A stretch of 64,000 bases of DNA from an uncultured Clostridia bacterium (GTDB taxonomy: Bacteria; Bacillota; Clostridia; Christensenellales; Borkfalkiaceae): the NCBI GenBank assembly GCA_949286835.1, contig CASEDP010000011.1:15750-79749 (forward strand). Direction: 5' to 3'. The notes under the pieces were generated by a model. The model saw only the letters and a list, made by a program, of their open reading frames with translations. It was not told the origin of the DNA and did not search any database. The first letter of the stretch is position 1; each line of letters begins with the position of its first letter. A program made the position numbers and the translations under genes. This document shows, piece by piece, positions 35,252 to 44,339 of the stretch.

Positions 35252-36580
35252 ATGGTTCACGTTTTCAGATATAAAGAGTACAACTACATCTACGATTCGG
35301 GCAGCGGAAGCCTGCACGAATGTGACGACAAGACATATGCCTACCTTGCTTACAAGTTGGGCGAAAGCGATGTGAAGCCCGACCTTACATCAGAGGAGAT
35401 AAAGGGCATAGAGGGCGATATAAAGTCGCTCGAGGACGCGGGACTTCTCTTCAAAGAGGAGGTAAAGACGCACCCCGCAAAGTCGGGCGAAGTCAAGGCG
35501 CTCTGCATACACATCTGCCACGACTGCAATCTCCGCTGCCGCTATTGCTTCGCCGACGAGGGCGCATATCATTCCGAAAGGGAGTTTATGAGCGAGGAGA
35601 CGGCTAAAAAGGCGATAGATTTCCTCATCTCCAACAGCGGCAACAGAAAGGTATTGGAAGTCGACTTCTTCGGCGGCGAACCCCTGATGTGCCTGCAGAC
35701 AATCAAGAACGTCGTGGCATATGCCAGGGCGGAGGCGGCAAAGGTCGGCAAGAAGTTCCTCTTCACCACCACGACCAACGCCCTCCTTCTCGACGACGAC
35801 GCGATAGAGTTCTTCAACGCCGAAATGGAAAACGTCGTCCTCTCCCTCGACGGCAGAAAGGAAGTGCACGACGCAATAAGAAAGACCAAAAACGGCAAGG
35901 GCAGCTTCGACTACGTCATCGAGAACATAAAGAAGTTCGTAAAATCGCGCGGGGACAAGCACTACTACGTCAGGGGCACCTTCACGGCTAAAAATCTCGA
36001 CTTCTCCAGGGACGTATTGTTCCTCGCAGACAACGGCTTCGACAGCATATCTATGGAGCCCGTCGTCACCGACATAGACGACTTGGCGATAAAGGAGGAG
36101 CACCTTCCCGCAATACTGCAGGAATACGAAAATCTCTGCGACGAATACCTTGCAAGATATGAAAGGGGAGAGGGCTTCAACTTCTTCCACTTCAACGTCG
36201 ACCTCGAAGGCGGACCCTGCCTTTCCAAGCGGGTATCGGCCTGCGGCGCGGGCAACGAATATTTTTCGGTTGCGCCCAACGGCGACATCTATCCCTGTCA
36301 CCAGTTCGTCGGCGACAAAAAGTTCCTGATGGGCAACGTGTACGAGGGCAAGCTCAACTCTTCCATAAGGTCGCAGTTTGCCGAAAACTGCCTGTTCACA
36401 AGGCAAAAGTGCGGCGATTGCTTTGCCAAATTCATATGCAGCGGCGGGTGCAGCGCCAACAACTATCACTTTGAAGCCGATATGAATAAACCCTACGGCG
36501 TCACCTGTGCGATGATGAAAAAGCGCATAGAATGCGGTATGCACGTCTATGCGCGGAAAAATGCGTTAAAAAATAGCTGA
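35252..36580 (+). CDS. scfB: SCIFF radical SAM maturase
   Basis: 442 residues from the ATG at 35252, where family proteins begin (MVHVFRYKEYNYIYDSGSG); an in-frame TTG at 35225 has the better ribosome site and would add nine residues. The radical SAM cluster is Cys92, Cys96 and Cys99 (CNLRCRYC). A C-terminal SPASM domain with CGAGNEYF, YPCHQFVG and CGDCFAKFICSGGC binds extra Fe-S clusters. It modifies the adjacent six-cysteine peptide. Confidence 0.95.
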   Translation: MVHVFRYKEYNYIYDSGSGSLHECDDKTYAYLAYKLGESDVKPDLTSEEIKGIEGDIKSLEDAGLLFKEEVKTHPAKSGEVKALCIHICHDCNLRCRYCFADEGAYHSEREFMSEETAKKAIDFLISNSGNRKVLEVDFFGGEPLMCLQTIKNVVAYARAEAAKVGKKFLFTTTTNALLLDDDAIEFFNAEMENVVLSLDGRKEVHDAIRKTKNGKGSFDYVIENIKKFVKSRGDKHYYVRGTFTAKNLDFSRDVLFLADNGFDSISMEPVVTDIDDLAIKEEHLPAILQEYENLCDEYLARYERGEGFNFFHFNVDLEGGPCLSKRVSACGAGNEYFSVAPNGDIYPCHQFVGDKKFLMGNVYEGKLNSSIRSQFAENCLFTRQKCGDCFAKFICSGGCSANNYHFEADMNKPYGVTCAMMKKRIECGMHVYARKNALKNS

Positions 36581-36604
36581 TTTTAAAAAAAATTAACATT
36601 ACGC

Positions 36605-36656
36605 GCGGAGTATTATATTTCTTTGATATGAAATTATTTGACTACTCCGCCGTTTT
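36605..36656 (+). terminator. Terminator after the SCIFF maturase
   Basis: GCGGAGTA (36605-36612) pairs with TACTCCGC (36643-36650), followed by CGTTTTTC. Its right arm overlaps the -35 region of the secD promoter. Confidence 0.6.
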
Positions 36657-36666
36657 TCTATATAAT
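36638..36666 (+). promoter_or_regulatory. Promoter of secDF
   Basis: TTGACT (36638-36643), 17-bp spacer and perfect TATAAT (36661-36666). The leader holds a GC-rich hairpin (about 36692-36719, GGGCG..GCGCGC / GCGCGCGCCC) before a GGAGGG ribosome site. Confidence 0.8.
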
Positions 36667-36737
36667 TGTAGGAGTTATATACATCTCAGGGCGAAGCGCG
36701 CTATGCGCGCGCCCGCAACTAATTAAGGAGGGTCAGG

Positions 36738-38273
36738 ATGAGCAAAGTAAAATCAACCGTAATAACTGTGCTTTTAGTGCTTGCTATTGTGGTTGCGGCA
36801 TTTTTTGCCACTATCTCGTTCCCCGTAGGAGAAATTTACAGGATAAATTCCATCTCGAGCGGTATTCATCTCGGCGCAGACCTCTCCGGCTACGCCTATA
36901 CCACGATATATCCCAAGGGTGTAATCACTGCGGAAGATTTCAGCGGACTTTCGGAAGAGGATGCCGAACACTACGAACTTATCGGCGGCCTGTATGTTGA
37001 CAGGGTCGAATATGACGACGCGGAGCTCGAAGAGCTCAAGGCGGACGTTCAGAGCGACGCGGAAATTCTTGCCGACAGATACGGCAGGAAGGGCTATTCT
37101 TCCTATTCGGTGTCGGTGGAGGACGGGCTGTCCATAAGGATATGCGTGCCCACTAACTTCACTTATGCGTCGTATAACGGCAACGATTCTACAAGCCGCA
37201 GCACCGACCTTTCGGCGGCTACGGCGGCGCTTACAACCATATGTGCCGACGGCAAGATAACGCTCAGGACTACCGATGCTTCGATAGAGCTCACCGACGT
37301 AAGCGGCAACAGCACAACTTACAGCCCCAGAAAGGACGACCTCTACGAGACGGCTCTTGTGGACGGTGCGCACACCTATTCTATTGCAGGCACGGACGAC
37401 GTTTCGGAGTATTTCGAGAGCGTGTCCACGATGACTTTCGGCAACACGACGGCGGTCACGCTCAACTTCACCGAAGAGGGACAGGAGAGCTTTGCAGAGG
37501 TCACGACAAGGGCGGCTTCTTCCGACAGCCAGACGATATATTTCTTTGTCGGCGATACGCAGGTACTCAGCTTCAACTGCACTTCGACGGTCAGCCAGCG
37601 CTCTTTGAGCCTGCAGGCATCGGATAAGGGTTCGGGCGAAAACTCTGCCATAACCCTTCAGTCGGTGGTCGAAGGCAACGTGCTCGGCGTCAACTACGAA
37701 AGCGTTACCAACGTCATAACTTCCACACCCGCGGTGGGCGAAAATGCAGCGCTCTTTATGGGGATAGGCAGCCTTGTGGTGCTTGCGGCACTCATAGTTG
37801 CGTCCGTCATAAGGTATAAGAGGCTGGGCGGCGTAAACGCGCTCATCATACTCATATTTGCCCTCGTAATTGTCTATGCGCTCTATCTTCTCTCCATACA
37901 GACGACTATGTCAGTCGTGCTCTGCGCGTTCATAGGGCTTGCGCTCCTTATGGTCTCCAACGGCGTAGTGTTTACGGAGGTTAAGCGCCTCGTAGCAACG
38001 GGCAGAACGCTGCAGGCTTCCGTCAAAGAGGCATACAAGAACGTGCTTATGACGGTTACGGATACGCACATAGTGCTGCTTGTCGTCTCCATTCTGCTTG
38101 CGGCAGTCGGCGCTGGCGAAGTTGCCGCCTGCGGACTTGTAATGGTGGTCGCAACCGTCGCTTCATATGTACTCTACTGGTTTACAAGGCTTATGTGGTA
38201 CGTCTTGAGCGCGCCCGTAAGGGATAAATTTGCCTTTGCCGGCTTAAAGAGGGTGGTGTACGAAGATGACTAA
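36738..38273 (+). CDS. secD: SecD-like protein translocase subunit (divergent)
   Basis: 511 residues. An N-terminal membrane helix (7-27), an extracytoplasmic P1-type region (about 30-335) and five C-terminal helices are visible, the SecD plan. The usual LGLDLxGG block is degenerate (LGADLSGYAYTT). SecD with SecF uses proton motive force to finish export. It overlaps secF by 8 nt, and yajC is nearby. Identity rests on topology, pairing and partial motifs. Confidence 0.82.
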   Translation: MSKVKSTVITVLLVLAIVVAAFFATISFPVGEIYRINSISSGIHLGADLSGYAYTTIYPKGVITAEDFSGLSEEDAEHYELIGGLYVDRVEYDDAELEELKADVQSDAEILADRYGRKGYSSYSVSVEDGLSIRICVPTNFTYASYNGNDSTSRSTDLSAATAALTTICADGKITLRTTDASIELTDVSGNSTTYSPRKDDLYETALVDGAHTYSIAGTDDVSEYFESVSTMTFGNTTAVTLNFTEEGQESFAEVTTRAASSDSQTIYFFVGDTQVLSFNCTSTVSQRSLSLQASDKGSGENSAITLQSVVEGNVLGVNYESVTNVITSTPAVGENAALFMGIGSLVVLAALIVASVIRYKRLGGVNALIILIFALVIVYALYLLSIQTTMSVVLCAFIGLALLMVSNGVVFTEVKRLVATGRTLQASVKEAYKNVLMTVTDTHIVLLVVSILLAAVGAGEVAACGLVMVVATVASYVLYWFTRLMWYVLSAPVRDKFAFAGLKRVVYEDD

Positions 38274-39237
38274 TAAGATCAAGAACCGCATATTTGTCAT
38301 AATATGTGCGATAGTAATAGTGGCGGGAATGGCAGTCGGCACAGTTTGCCACTTCCTTTTCGGCGGATTTTTCAACTACGGCGGCGAGTTCTCCTCCTAC
38401 AAGAGCGTAGTCGTCACCTACTCAACGGCGGAATATGCCGGCGACAAGAAGGTTGGAGAGCTCAAGTCGACTTGCGACGAAAAGCTCGGCGCGTTCAGCG
38501 CGTACGAGGTAAGCCTCGGCGAAAAGACGACGGGCGGCGAAATAGTCTATAAGTACCCGACATCCGTCAGCAGCGAAGAGCTTTCAAAGGCGGTTGCCGA
38601 CATAAATGCGGTCATCGATACGGATGACAGCGGGCTCAACGTTGCCGTCTTTCACGAGGCGGAAACCTTTGTCGGCGGCTCTAAGGCAATCATCTTCGCG
38701 TCGATAGCAATCGCTTCCGCGGCTGCGTTTGAGTTCATATATTTCGCCTTCCGCTATAAGCTCCGCGCGGCAGTTTCCGCGCTCGTCGGCTGCATAGCAA
38801 ACGTCGGGTTGTTCGTCTCGCTTGCCGCAATCACGCGCCTGCCCGTCGGTACCGACCTCATCGCGCTCGCGGCGGCCGTCGTGCTTCTCACGATGATAGG
38901 CTCGTGCGTGCTCTTCGACAGAGTGAGAAAGAACTTCAAAAACGATGCCTATGCCAAGACCGACAGGTGCGATGTAATAGCAATCTCTGCGGCAGAGAGC
39001 AAAAAAATCAACCTTGTCACGGTAATTGCGCTTGCGCTGCCCGTCGTAGTGCTTGCAATCTGCTCAGTAATCGCGCTCCTGAACCTCACCGTTCTCGCGC
39101 CCTATGCGGCAGCCGTGCTCGCGCTTGTAAGCTGCTGCTACGGCACCGTGTTCGCAATGCCCGCAATTCACTGCGGCGTAGATGCGCTGTTTGCGCGCGC
39201 TGCGGCTAATGCAGAGGCTGATAAGGCTAAATCTTAA
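38266..39237 (+). CDS. secF: SecF-like protein translocase subunit (divergent)
   Basis: 323 residues with an N-terminal helix (about 9-32), a periplasmic-type domain (about 40-140) and five C-terminal helices, as in SecF. The canonical GIDFxGG motif reads YGGEFSSY, so it is divergent. Translation is coupled to secD by the 8-nt overlap. A terminator follows immediately. Confidence 0.8.
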   Translation: MTNKIKNRIFVIICAIVIVAGMAVGTVCHFLFGGFFNYGGEFSSYKSVVVTYSTAEYAGDKKVGELKSTCDEKLGAFSAYEVSLGEKTTGGEIVYKYPTSVSSEELSKAVADINAVIDTDDSGLNVAVFHEAETFVGGSKAIIFASIAIASAAAFEFIYFAFRYKLRAAVSALVGCIANVGLFVSLAAITRLPVGTDLIALAAAVVLLTMIGSCVLFDRVRKNFKNDAYAKTDRCDVIAISAAESKKINLVTVIALALPVVVLAICSVIALLNLTVLAPYAAAVLALVSCCYGTVFAMPAIHCGVDALFARAAANAEADKAKS

Positions 39238-39253
39238 AGACTGAAACGATTAT

Positions 39254-39279
39254 GGGCGGGCACAGACCCCGCCCGTTTT
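39254..39279 (+). terminator. Terminator after secF
   Basis: GGGCGGG (39254-39260) / CCCGCCC (39268-39274) with a 7-nt loop followed by GTTTT. Confidence 0.75.
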
Positions 39280-39295
39280 GCTATTTTTACAAGTT

Positions 39296-41596
39296 GTGAA
39301 AAAAATCAAGAGCGAAGCCGAATTTTCGGCAGAACAACTCAATACAATCGAAGAGCTTGCCGTCGCAACGGGACTGTGCAGGCAGACTGCCGCCATACTC
39401 GTGGCAAGGGGAATTGACAGCCCCGAAAAGGCAGACGTCTTTCTGCACCCCTCGAAAAAACACTTTTTAAGCCCCTTTCTGATGAGCGGAATGTCCGCCG
39501 CGAAGGAGCTCATTACTCTTGCCCGCGACGAGGAGTGGGAGGTCGTCGTCTACGGCGACTATGACGCAGACGGCGTTTCGGCAAGCACGATAATGGTGCG
39601 CTCTCTCGCCGACTTCGGCATATCCGCGCGCGTGTATATTCCCGAACGCCGCAACGGTTACGGGCTCAACGTCGCCTCGATTGACGAGATTTTCGAGGAG
39701 TATTGCCCCCAGCTATTCATAACCGTCGACTGCGGCATCTCCAACGCGGCGGAGGTCGAATACATCAAGGAGCAGGGCGCCGAGGTCATAATAACCGACC
39801 ATCACGAGCTGCCCGCCAGACTTCCAGACTGTATCTGCATAAATCCCAAGATAAAGGACGACTACCCCTACGATAACCTCTGCGGCGCGGGCGTGGCGTT
39901 CAAGGTCGGCTGCGCGCTCAACGGCAGGCGCGCCTATGACTACCTCGACTATGCCGCAATTGCCACCGTGGCGGACAGCGTTCCGCTCACGGGCGAAAAC
40001 CGTGACATAGTCGCTGAAGGGCTAAAGCTCATAAACGAGCATCCCAGAAAAAATTACGCGGAATTTCTGTCGAGGAGCGAAAAGATCACGGCTCAGACGC
40101 TCGCCTTTTCGGTTGCGCCTAAGGTAAACGCCGCGGGGCGAATGGGCGACGCGCTCTCCGCGCTGACGCTCTTTCTGTCGGAGGACGAGCGGGAAATCTA
40201 CGAATATTCGGTAAAACTCGCCTCGTATAACCTTGAAAGGCAGAAATATTGCGACGAGCTGTACGCCTCCGCAAAGGAAAAGATAAGGGAGAAGGGCATA
40301 AACGGCAGGGTCATCGTGCTGTGGGACGAGAGCTGGAATACGGGCTTCGTCGGCATAGTCGCCGCAAGACTGTGCGAGGAGTATTGCCGCCCCGCGCTGC
40401 TGTTCGTCAAGAACGGAGATATGCTCAAGGGCAGCGCGCGCTGCATAGAGGGTGTAAACATCTTTGAAGCTCTCCGTTCGTGCGCGGATATAATTTCGGA
40501 GTTCGGCGGACATTCGCAGGCGGCAGGCGTCAACATTACGGAAGATAAATTGTCCGTTCTCGAAGATCGGCTCAACAGCTATCTTCACGAGAACTATTCT
40601 GCGGAGGCGTTTGCTCCCACGGCATACGTCAGCGGAAAATATGAACAATCCGAAATGCAGAAACTCGTCAGGGAACTTGAAATGCTGGAGCCTTACGGCG
40701 TCGGCAACAAGCGTCCGATGTTCGTTATGGATGCGGAAATGTTGCCTGCAAGAACTCTTAAGCCCGGGTCGCAGCATCTGACGATGCGCGCGAACGGGCT
40801 GGAGATGATGTACTTTTCCGGCATCAGACAGTTGCCAATACTCTCCAGCGCAATTCCCAAAAAGCTCATCTTTGAATACAATCTCTCGACCTTCCGCGGC
40901 AGGGAATATATCAAGGGTTTCATAAGGGACGTCGTGTATGACGGTACCACGCGGCTGCCCGTCGGCGATTATCCCGCAATGGTCGCGCTCAACGCGCTTG
41001 CAGAGCCTCTCGTCAACTGCGCGGTAAGGGAAATTTCCCACTCAATGGCGCAGCGCCTTATAGATGAATGCGGCGAATATGGCACGGTATTTATAGCCTA
41101 CGACAGGGAAACTCTGCGTACGTTCAATCTGAAGAATATAGAACTCAACGTGTTTTATCCTGCGGAGGGCAAGCTGAGCTGCATTGTGCTGCTCGCCCCC
41201 TTTGACGACTGCGATCTGTCCGGCTATGAAAGGGTGGTCTATCTCGACAGTCTGTGTGCGGTTAGGCTGAAAAGTCTTGAGGGCAGAAATGTTCTTGTAT
41301 GCAGAGACCACCCGGGAACGTCTCAGCTTATGCGACTGGCTTCAGACAGGGATACAATGCTCGACGTATTCCGCTCGATAAGCGCCAACTGTGCGCGGTT
41401 CAGCGGAGAAAATGCCATAGATGCCGCGCTCTCGGTGGAAATGGGCTTCAGCGGCAGTCAGATACTCTTTGCAATCAAGGTGTTTGAAGAGCTGGGGTTG
41501 CTCTCTCTGCGTGGCGGCAGGCTTTCGCTTATGCGCGGACTGAAGACGCAGCTTAACAATTCACAGCTATATAATTTTATCTGCTCTATAAAGTGA
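39296..41596 (+). CDS. recJ: Single-stranded-DNA-specific exonuclease RecJ
   Basis: 766 residues if translation starts at the GTG at 39296; the frame opens at a TTG (39278) that lies in the preceding terminator tail, and neither has a clear ribosome site. DHH-family 5'-3' exonuclease with motif I VYGDYDADGVSAST, the TDHHE motif and a DHHA1 domain with GGHSQAAGV. The C-terminal 200 residues are an extra domain typical of Firmicutes RecJ. It overlaps rel. Confidence 0.94.
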   Translation: MKKIKSEAEFSAEQLNTIEELAVATGLCRQTAAILVARGIDSPEKADVFLHPSKKHFLSPFLMSGMSAAKELITLARDEEWEVVVYGDYDADGVSASTIMVRSLADFGISARVYIPERRNGYGLNVASIDEIFEEYCPQLFITVDCGISNAAEVEYIKEQGAEVIITDHHELPARLPDCICINPKIKDDYPYDNLCGAGVAFKVGCALNGRRAYDYLDYAAIATVADSVPLTGENRDIVAEGLKLINEHPRKNYAEFLSRSEKITAQTLAFSVAPKVNAAGRMGDALSALTLFLSEDEREIYEYSVKLASYNLERQKYCDELYASAKEKIREKGINGRVIVLWDESWNTGFVGIVAARLCEEYCRPALLFVKNGDMLKGSARCIEGVNIFEALRSCADIISEFGGHSQAAGVNITEDKLSVLEDRLNSYLHENYSAEAFAPTAYVSGKYEQSEMQKLVRELEMLEPYGVGNKRPMFVMDAEMLPARTLKPGSQHLTMRANGLEMMYFSGIRQLPILSSAIPKKLIFEYNLSTFRGREYIKGFIRDVVYDGTTRLPVGDYPAMVALNALAEPLVNCAVREISHSMAQRLIDECGEYGTVFIAYDRETLRTFNLKNIELNVFYPAEGKLSCIVLLAPFDDCDLSGYERVVYLDSLCAVRLKSLEGRNVLVCRDHPGTSQLMRLASDRDTMLDVFRSISANCARFSGENAIDAALSVEMGFSGSQILFAIKVFEELGLLSLRGGRLSLMRGLKTQLNNSQLYNFICSIK

Positions 41597-41601
41597 AGAA
41601 T

Positions 41602-43734
41602 ATGAAAAGCGTAACAGACAAGATAAACGAGTTATACAGCGAGGCGGACAGAACCTTTCTCATCAAGGCGTACCGCTATGCCGAAAAGATGCACGAAAAT
41701 CAGAAGAGGGCTTCGGGAGAGCCCTATTTCACGCATCCCTGCGCGGTTGCGGAAATTCTGGTGGATTTGGGTCTTGACGCACCCACGGTCGCGGCGGCTT
41801 TTCTGCACGACGTCATAGAGGATACGCCTGCCACGCCGGAGGACATCAAGCGCGAATTCGGCGAGGAGGTATACAATCTCGTCGACGGCGTCACCAAACT
41901 CGACAAGATTAAATTTCAGTCGCACGAGGAGGAGGACGCCGAAAACTTCCGCAAGATATTCGTCGCAATGGCAAAGGACGTCAGGGTCATAATCATAAAG
42001 CTCGCCGACAGGCTTCACAATATGCGTTCGCTCAATTTTCTGTCCAACGAAAGGCAGCAGCGAATTGCAAGGGAAACGCTGGAAATTTTCACGCCGCTCG
42101 CGGGCAGGCTGGGCATATCGCAGATCAAGTGCGAGCTGGAGGACCTCTGCCTCAAATACCTCGACCCCGAATCCTATGAATATCTTGTAAAGAACATCCA
42201 CCAGAAGATTGAAGAGCGCAGGAAGTTCGTCGACACGGTTGTCGCCAAGCTTTCGCAGATGCTTCGTGAAAACAACATCAACGGCGAGGTTTTCGGCAGA
42301 CCCAAGCACTTCTATTCAATCTACCGCAAGATGAAGAACAAGGGGCTGACGCTCGACCAGATTTATGACCTCACGGCGGTCAGGGTCATCGTCGACAAGA
42401 TAGAGGAATGTTACGAAGTTCTCGGCATAATTCATAAACAGTGGAAGCCCGTGCCCGGCAGGATTAAGGACTATATCGCAACGCCCAAGCGCAATATGTA
42501 CCAGTCGCTGCACACGACGGTCGTTACCGATTTCGGGCAATATTTTGAAATCCAGATACGCACCGTAGATATGCACAAGATGGCTGAATACGGCATTGCG
42601 GCTCACTGGAAGTACAAGGAGCAGAAGTCTGGCGAAACCAACTTTGACCAGCGTCTGAGCTGGATAAGGGACGTAATGGACTGGCAGGGCAGTCTGACGA
42701 CATCTAAGGAGTTTGTCGACAGCCTCAAAAAAGATTTATATACGGGCGAACTTCTCGTATTCACGCCGCACGGCAAGGTTATTTCCCTTCCGCTCGACGC
42801 GACGCCCGTCGACTTTGCATATGCCATTCACTCCGAGGTGGGTAACAAGTGCGTCGGCGCAAAGGTCAACGGCAAGATGGTGCCCCTTTCAAGCGTCCTC
42901 AAGACGGGCGACGTCGTCGAAGTTCTCACCGCGACCAATACGAAGGGACCTTCGTGGGACTGGCTCAAGTTCGTAAAGTCGGGCTCTGCAAAGGCAAAGA
43001 TAAGGCAGTTTTTCAAGCACGCGATGAAGGAGGAAAACCGTCAGACGGGCAAGGCAATGCTCGAGGCGGAGGCAAAGCGCAGGGGCTATACTCTCGGCGA
43101 GCTGCTCACCGACGAGGCATTCAAAAAGCTTTCAGAAAAGCTTGTCTACACTTCTGTCGACGAAATGCTTGCATCTGTCGGCTACGGCGCGGTAAGCGTA
43201 AACCAGATAATCTATAAACTCATAGACTACCGCCGCAGGGAACAGCCGCTGCAACTTCCAAAAGTCGAGGCGGAAAAGTTAAAGCACACCCCCGCGGGCA
43301 GCGTCTCCGTAAAGGGTATGGAGGGGCTTTTAGTGCGCTTTGCGCACTGTTGCAACCCCGTTCCGGGCGACGACATAGTCGGTTTCATCTCGCGCGGCAG
43401 GGGCGTAATCGTCCACCGCAAGGACTGCCCCAACTTAAAGGACTATGACGCCGCGCGCATTCAGCCTGCAAGCTGGACGGGCGATGCGGAGCAGGGCTTC
43501 CTCGCGGGGATAAAGATAATCGCCACCGACGACAGCGGACTTACGGCGTTCATAACAATGGAAATTTCCTCTATGCAGCTCTATATGACGCAGATTAACG
43601 GCAGGGTGGGCAAGGACGGCAAGGCAGTGTTCGACATCTCCGTCAAGCTCAACAAGCTGTCCGACCTCGACCTTCTCATCAAGCATCTCAAGAAGGACAG
43701 CCGAATAATAGACGTATTCAGGACGACAAACTGA
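41602..43734 (+). CDS. rel: Bifunctional (p)ppGpp synthetase/hydrolase Rel
   Basis: 710 residues from the ATG at 41602; a GTG at 41593 overlapping the recJ stop is possible. Order: HD hydrolase (His69-Asp70 in FLHDVIED), RelA/SpoT synthetase (HFYSIYRKM, YDLTAVRVIV), TGS (VFTPHGKVISLPLDATPVDFAYAIHS), zinc-finger-like region (HCCNPVPGDDIVGF) and C-terminal ACT. Intact HD and synthetase motifs indicate both activities. Its stop overlaps the next start as TGATG. Confidence 0.96.
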   Translation: MKSVTDKINELYSEADRTFLIKAYRYAEKMHENQKRASGEPYFTHPCAVAEILVDLGLDAPTVAAAFLHDVIEDTPATPEDIKREFGEEVYNLVDGVTKLDKIKFQSHEEEDAENFRKIFVAMAKDVRVIIIKLADRLHNMRSLNFLSNERQQRIARETLEIFTPLAGRLGISQIKCELEDLCLKYLDPESYEYLVKNIHQKIEERRKFVDTVVAKLSQMLRENNINGEVFGRPKHFYSIYRKMKNKGLTLDQIYDLTAVRVIVDKIEECYEVLGIIHKQWKPVPGRIKDYIATPKRNMYQSLHTTVVTDFGQYFEIQIRTVDMHKMAEYGIAAHWKYKEQKSGETNFDQRLSWIRDVMDWQGSLTTSKEFVDSLKKDLYTGELLVFTPHGKVISLPLDATPVDFAYAIHSEVGNKCVGAKVNGKMVPLSSVLKTGDVVEVLTATNTKGPSWDWLKFVKSGSAKAKIRQFFKHAMKEENRQTGKAMLEAEAKRRGYTLGELLTDEAFKKLSEKLVYTSVDEMLASVGYGAVSVNQIIYKLIDYRRREQPLQLPKVEAEKLKHTPAGSVSVKGMEGLLVRFAHCCNPVPGDDIVGFISRGRGVIVHRKDCPNLKDYDAARIQPASWTGDAEQGFLAGIKIIATDDSGLTAFITMEISSMQLYMTQINGRVGKDGKAVFDISVKLNKLSDLDLLIKHLKKDSRIIDVFRTTN

Positions 43735-44339
43735 TGAAAGTATATAAAATCTACCCCAAGGGCTTTGCCTGCAACAGCTATGCCGTCACAGAGGACGGAA
43801 AAAACTGCATACTCGTCGACTGCGGGCAGGAGCGCGTGCTCGGCGAATGTCGCCGCCTGGGGCTCAACCCCGTCGCGGTGCTTCTTACCCACGGCCACTA
43901 TGACCATATCGGCGGATGCGGCGAACTTTTCGGCGCGGGCGCAGAGATATTCTGCGGAAAGGGCGAGGATGCGCTCATCTTCTCGGACGCCAACCGCGCC
44001 ATATTCCACGGCATAACCATACCGCGCTTTGAGATTGCGCGCACGCTCAATGACGGCGAAAAGCTCTCGCTTGTCGGGCTGGACATAGAGGTCGTCGCAA
44101 CCCCGGGTCACACGGCGGGCGGCGTTTCGTATATCATAGGCGACGCGCTCTTCACCGGCGATACGCTCTTCTTCGAGAGCGTCGGCAGAACCGATCTCGA
44201 GACGGGCAGTGCCGTTCAGCTCATAAATTCTGTAAAGAAGCTCTATTCTCTCGGCGGCGACTACAAGGTTTATTGCGGTCACGGCGAGGACACCTCTCTC
44301 GGCTACGAGCGCGAATTCAACCCCTATGTGAGGATGTGA
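43734..44339 (+). CDS. MBL-fold metallohydrolase (glyoxalase II-like)
   Basis: 201-residue metallo-beta-lactamase-fold hydrolase. Metal ligands: THGHYDH, TPGHTAG, FTGDTLF and the C-terminal GHGEDT. Short single-domain proteins of this type between rel and hemZ are common in Clostridia; the substrate is unknown. Both its ends overlap neighbours by one base (TGATG), so translation of rel, this gene and hemZ is chained. Confidence 0.92.
   Translation: MKVYKIYPKGFACNSYAVTEDGKNCILVDCGQERVLGECRRLGLNPVAVLLTHGHYDHIGGCGELFGAGAEIFCGKGEDALIFSDANRAIFHGITIPRFEIARTLNDGEKLSLVGLDIEVVATPGHTAGGVSYIIGDALFTGDTLFFESVGRTDLETGSAVQLINSVKKLYSLGGDYKVYCGHGEDTSLGYEREFNPYVRM

Noticed and set aside
39278..39295. TTG start for recJ at 39278
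   Set aside because: It lies in the T-run of the secF terminator; the GTG at 39296 is more sensible although it also lacks a good ribosome site.
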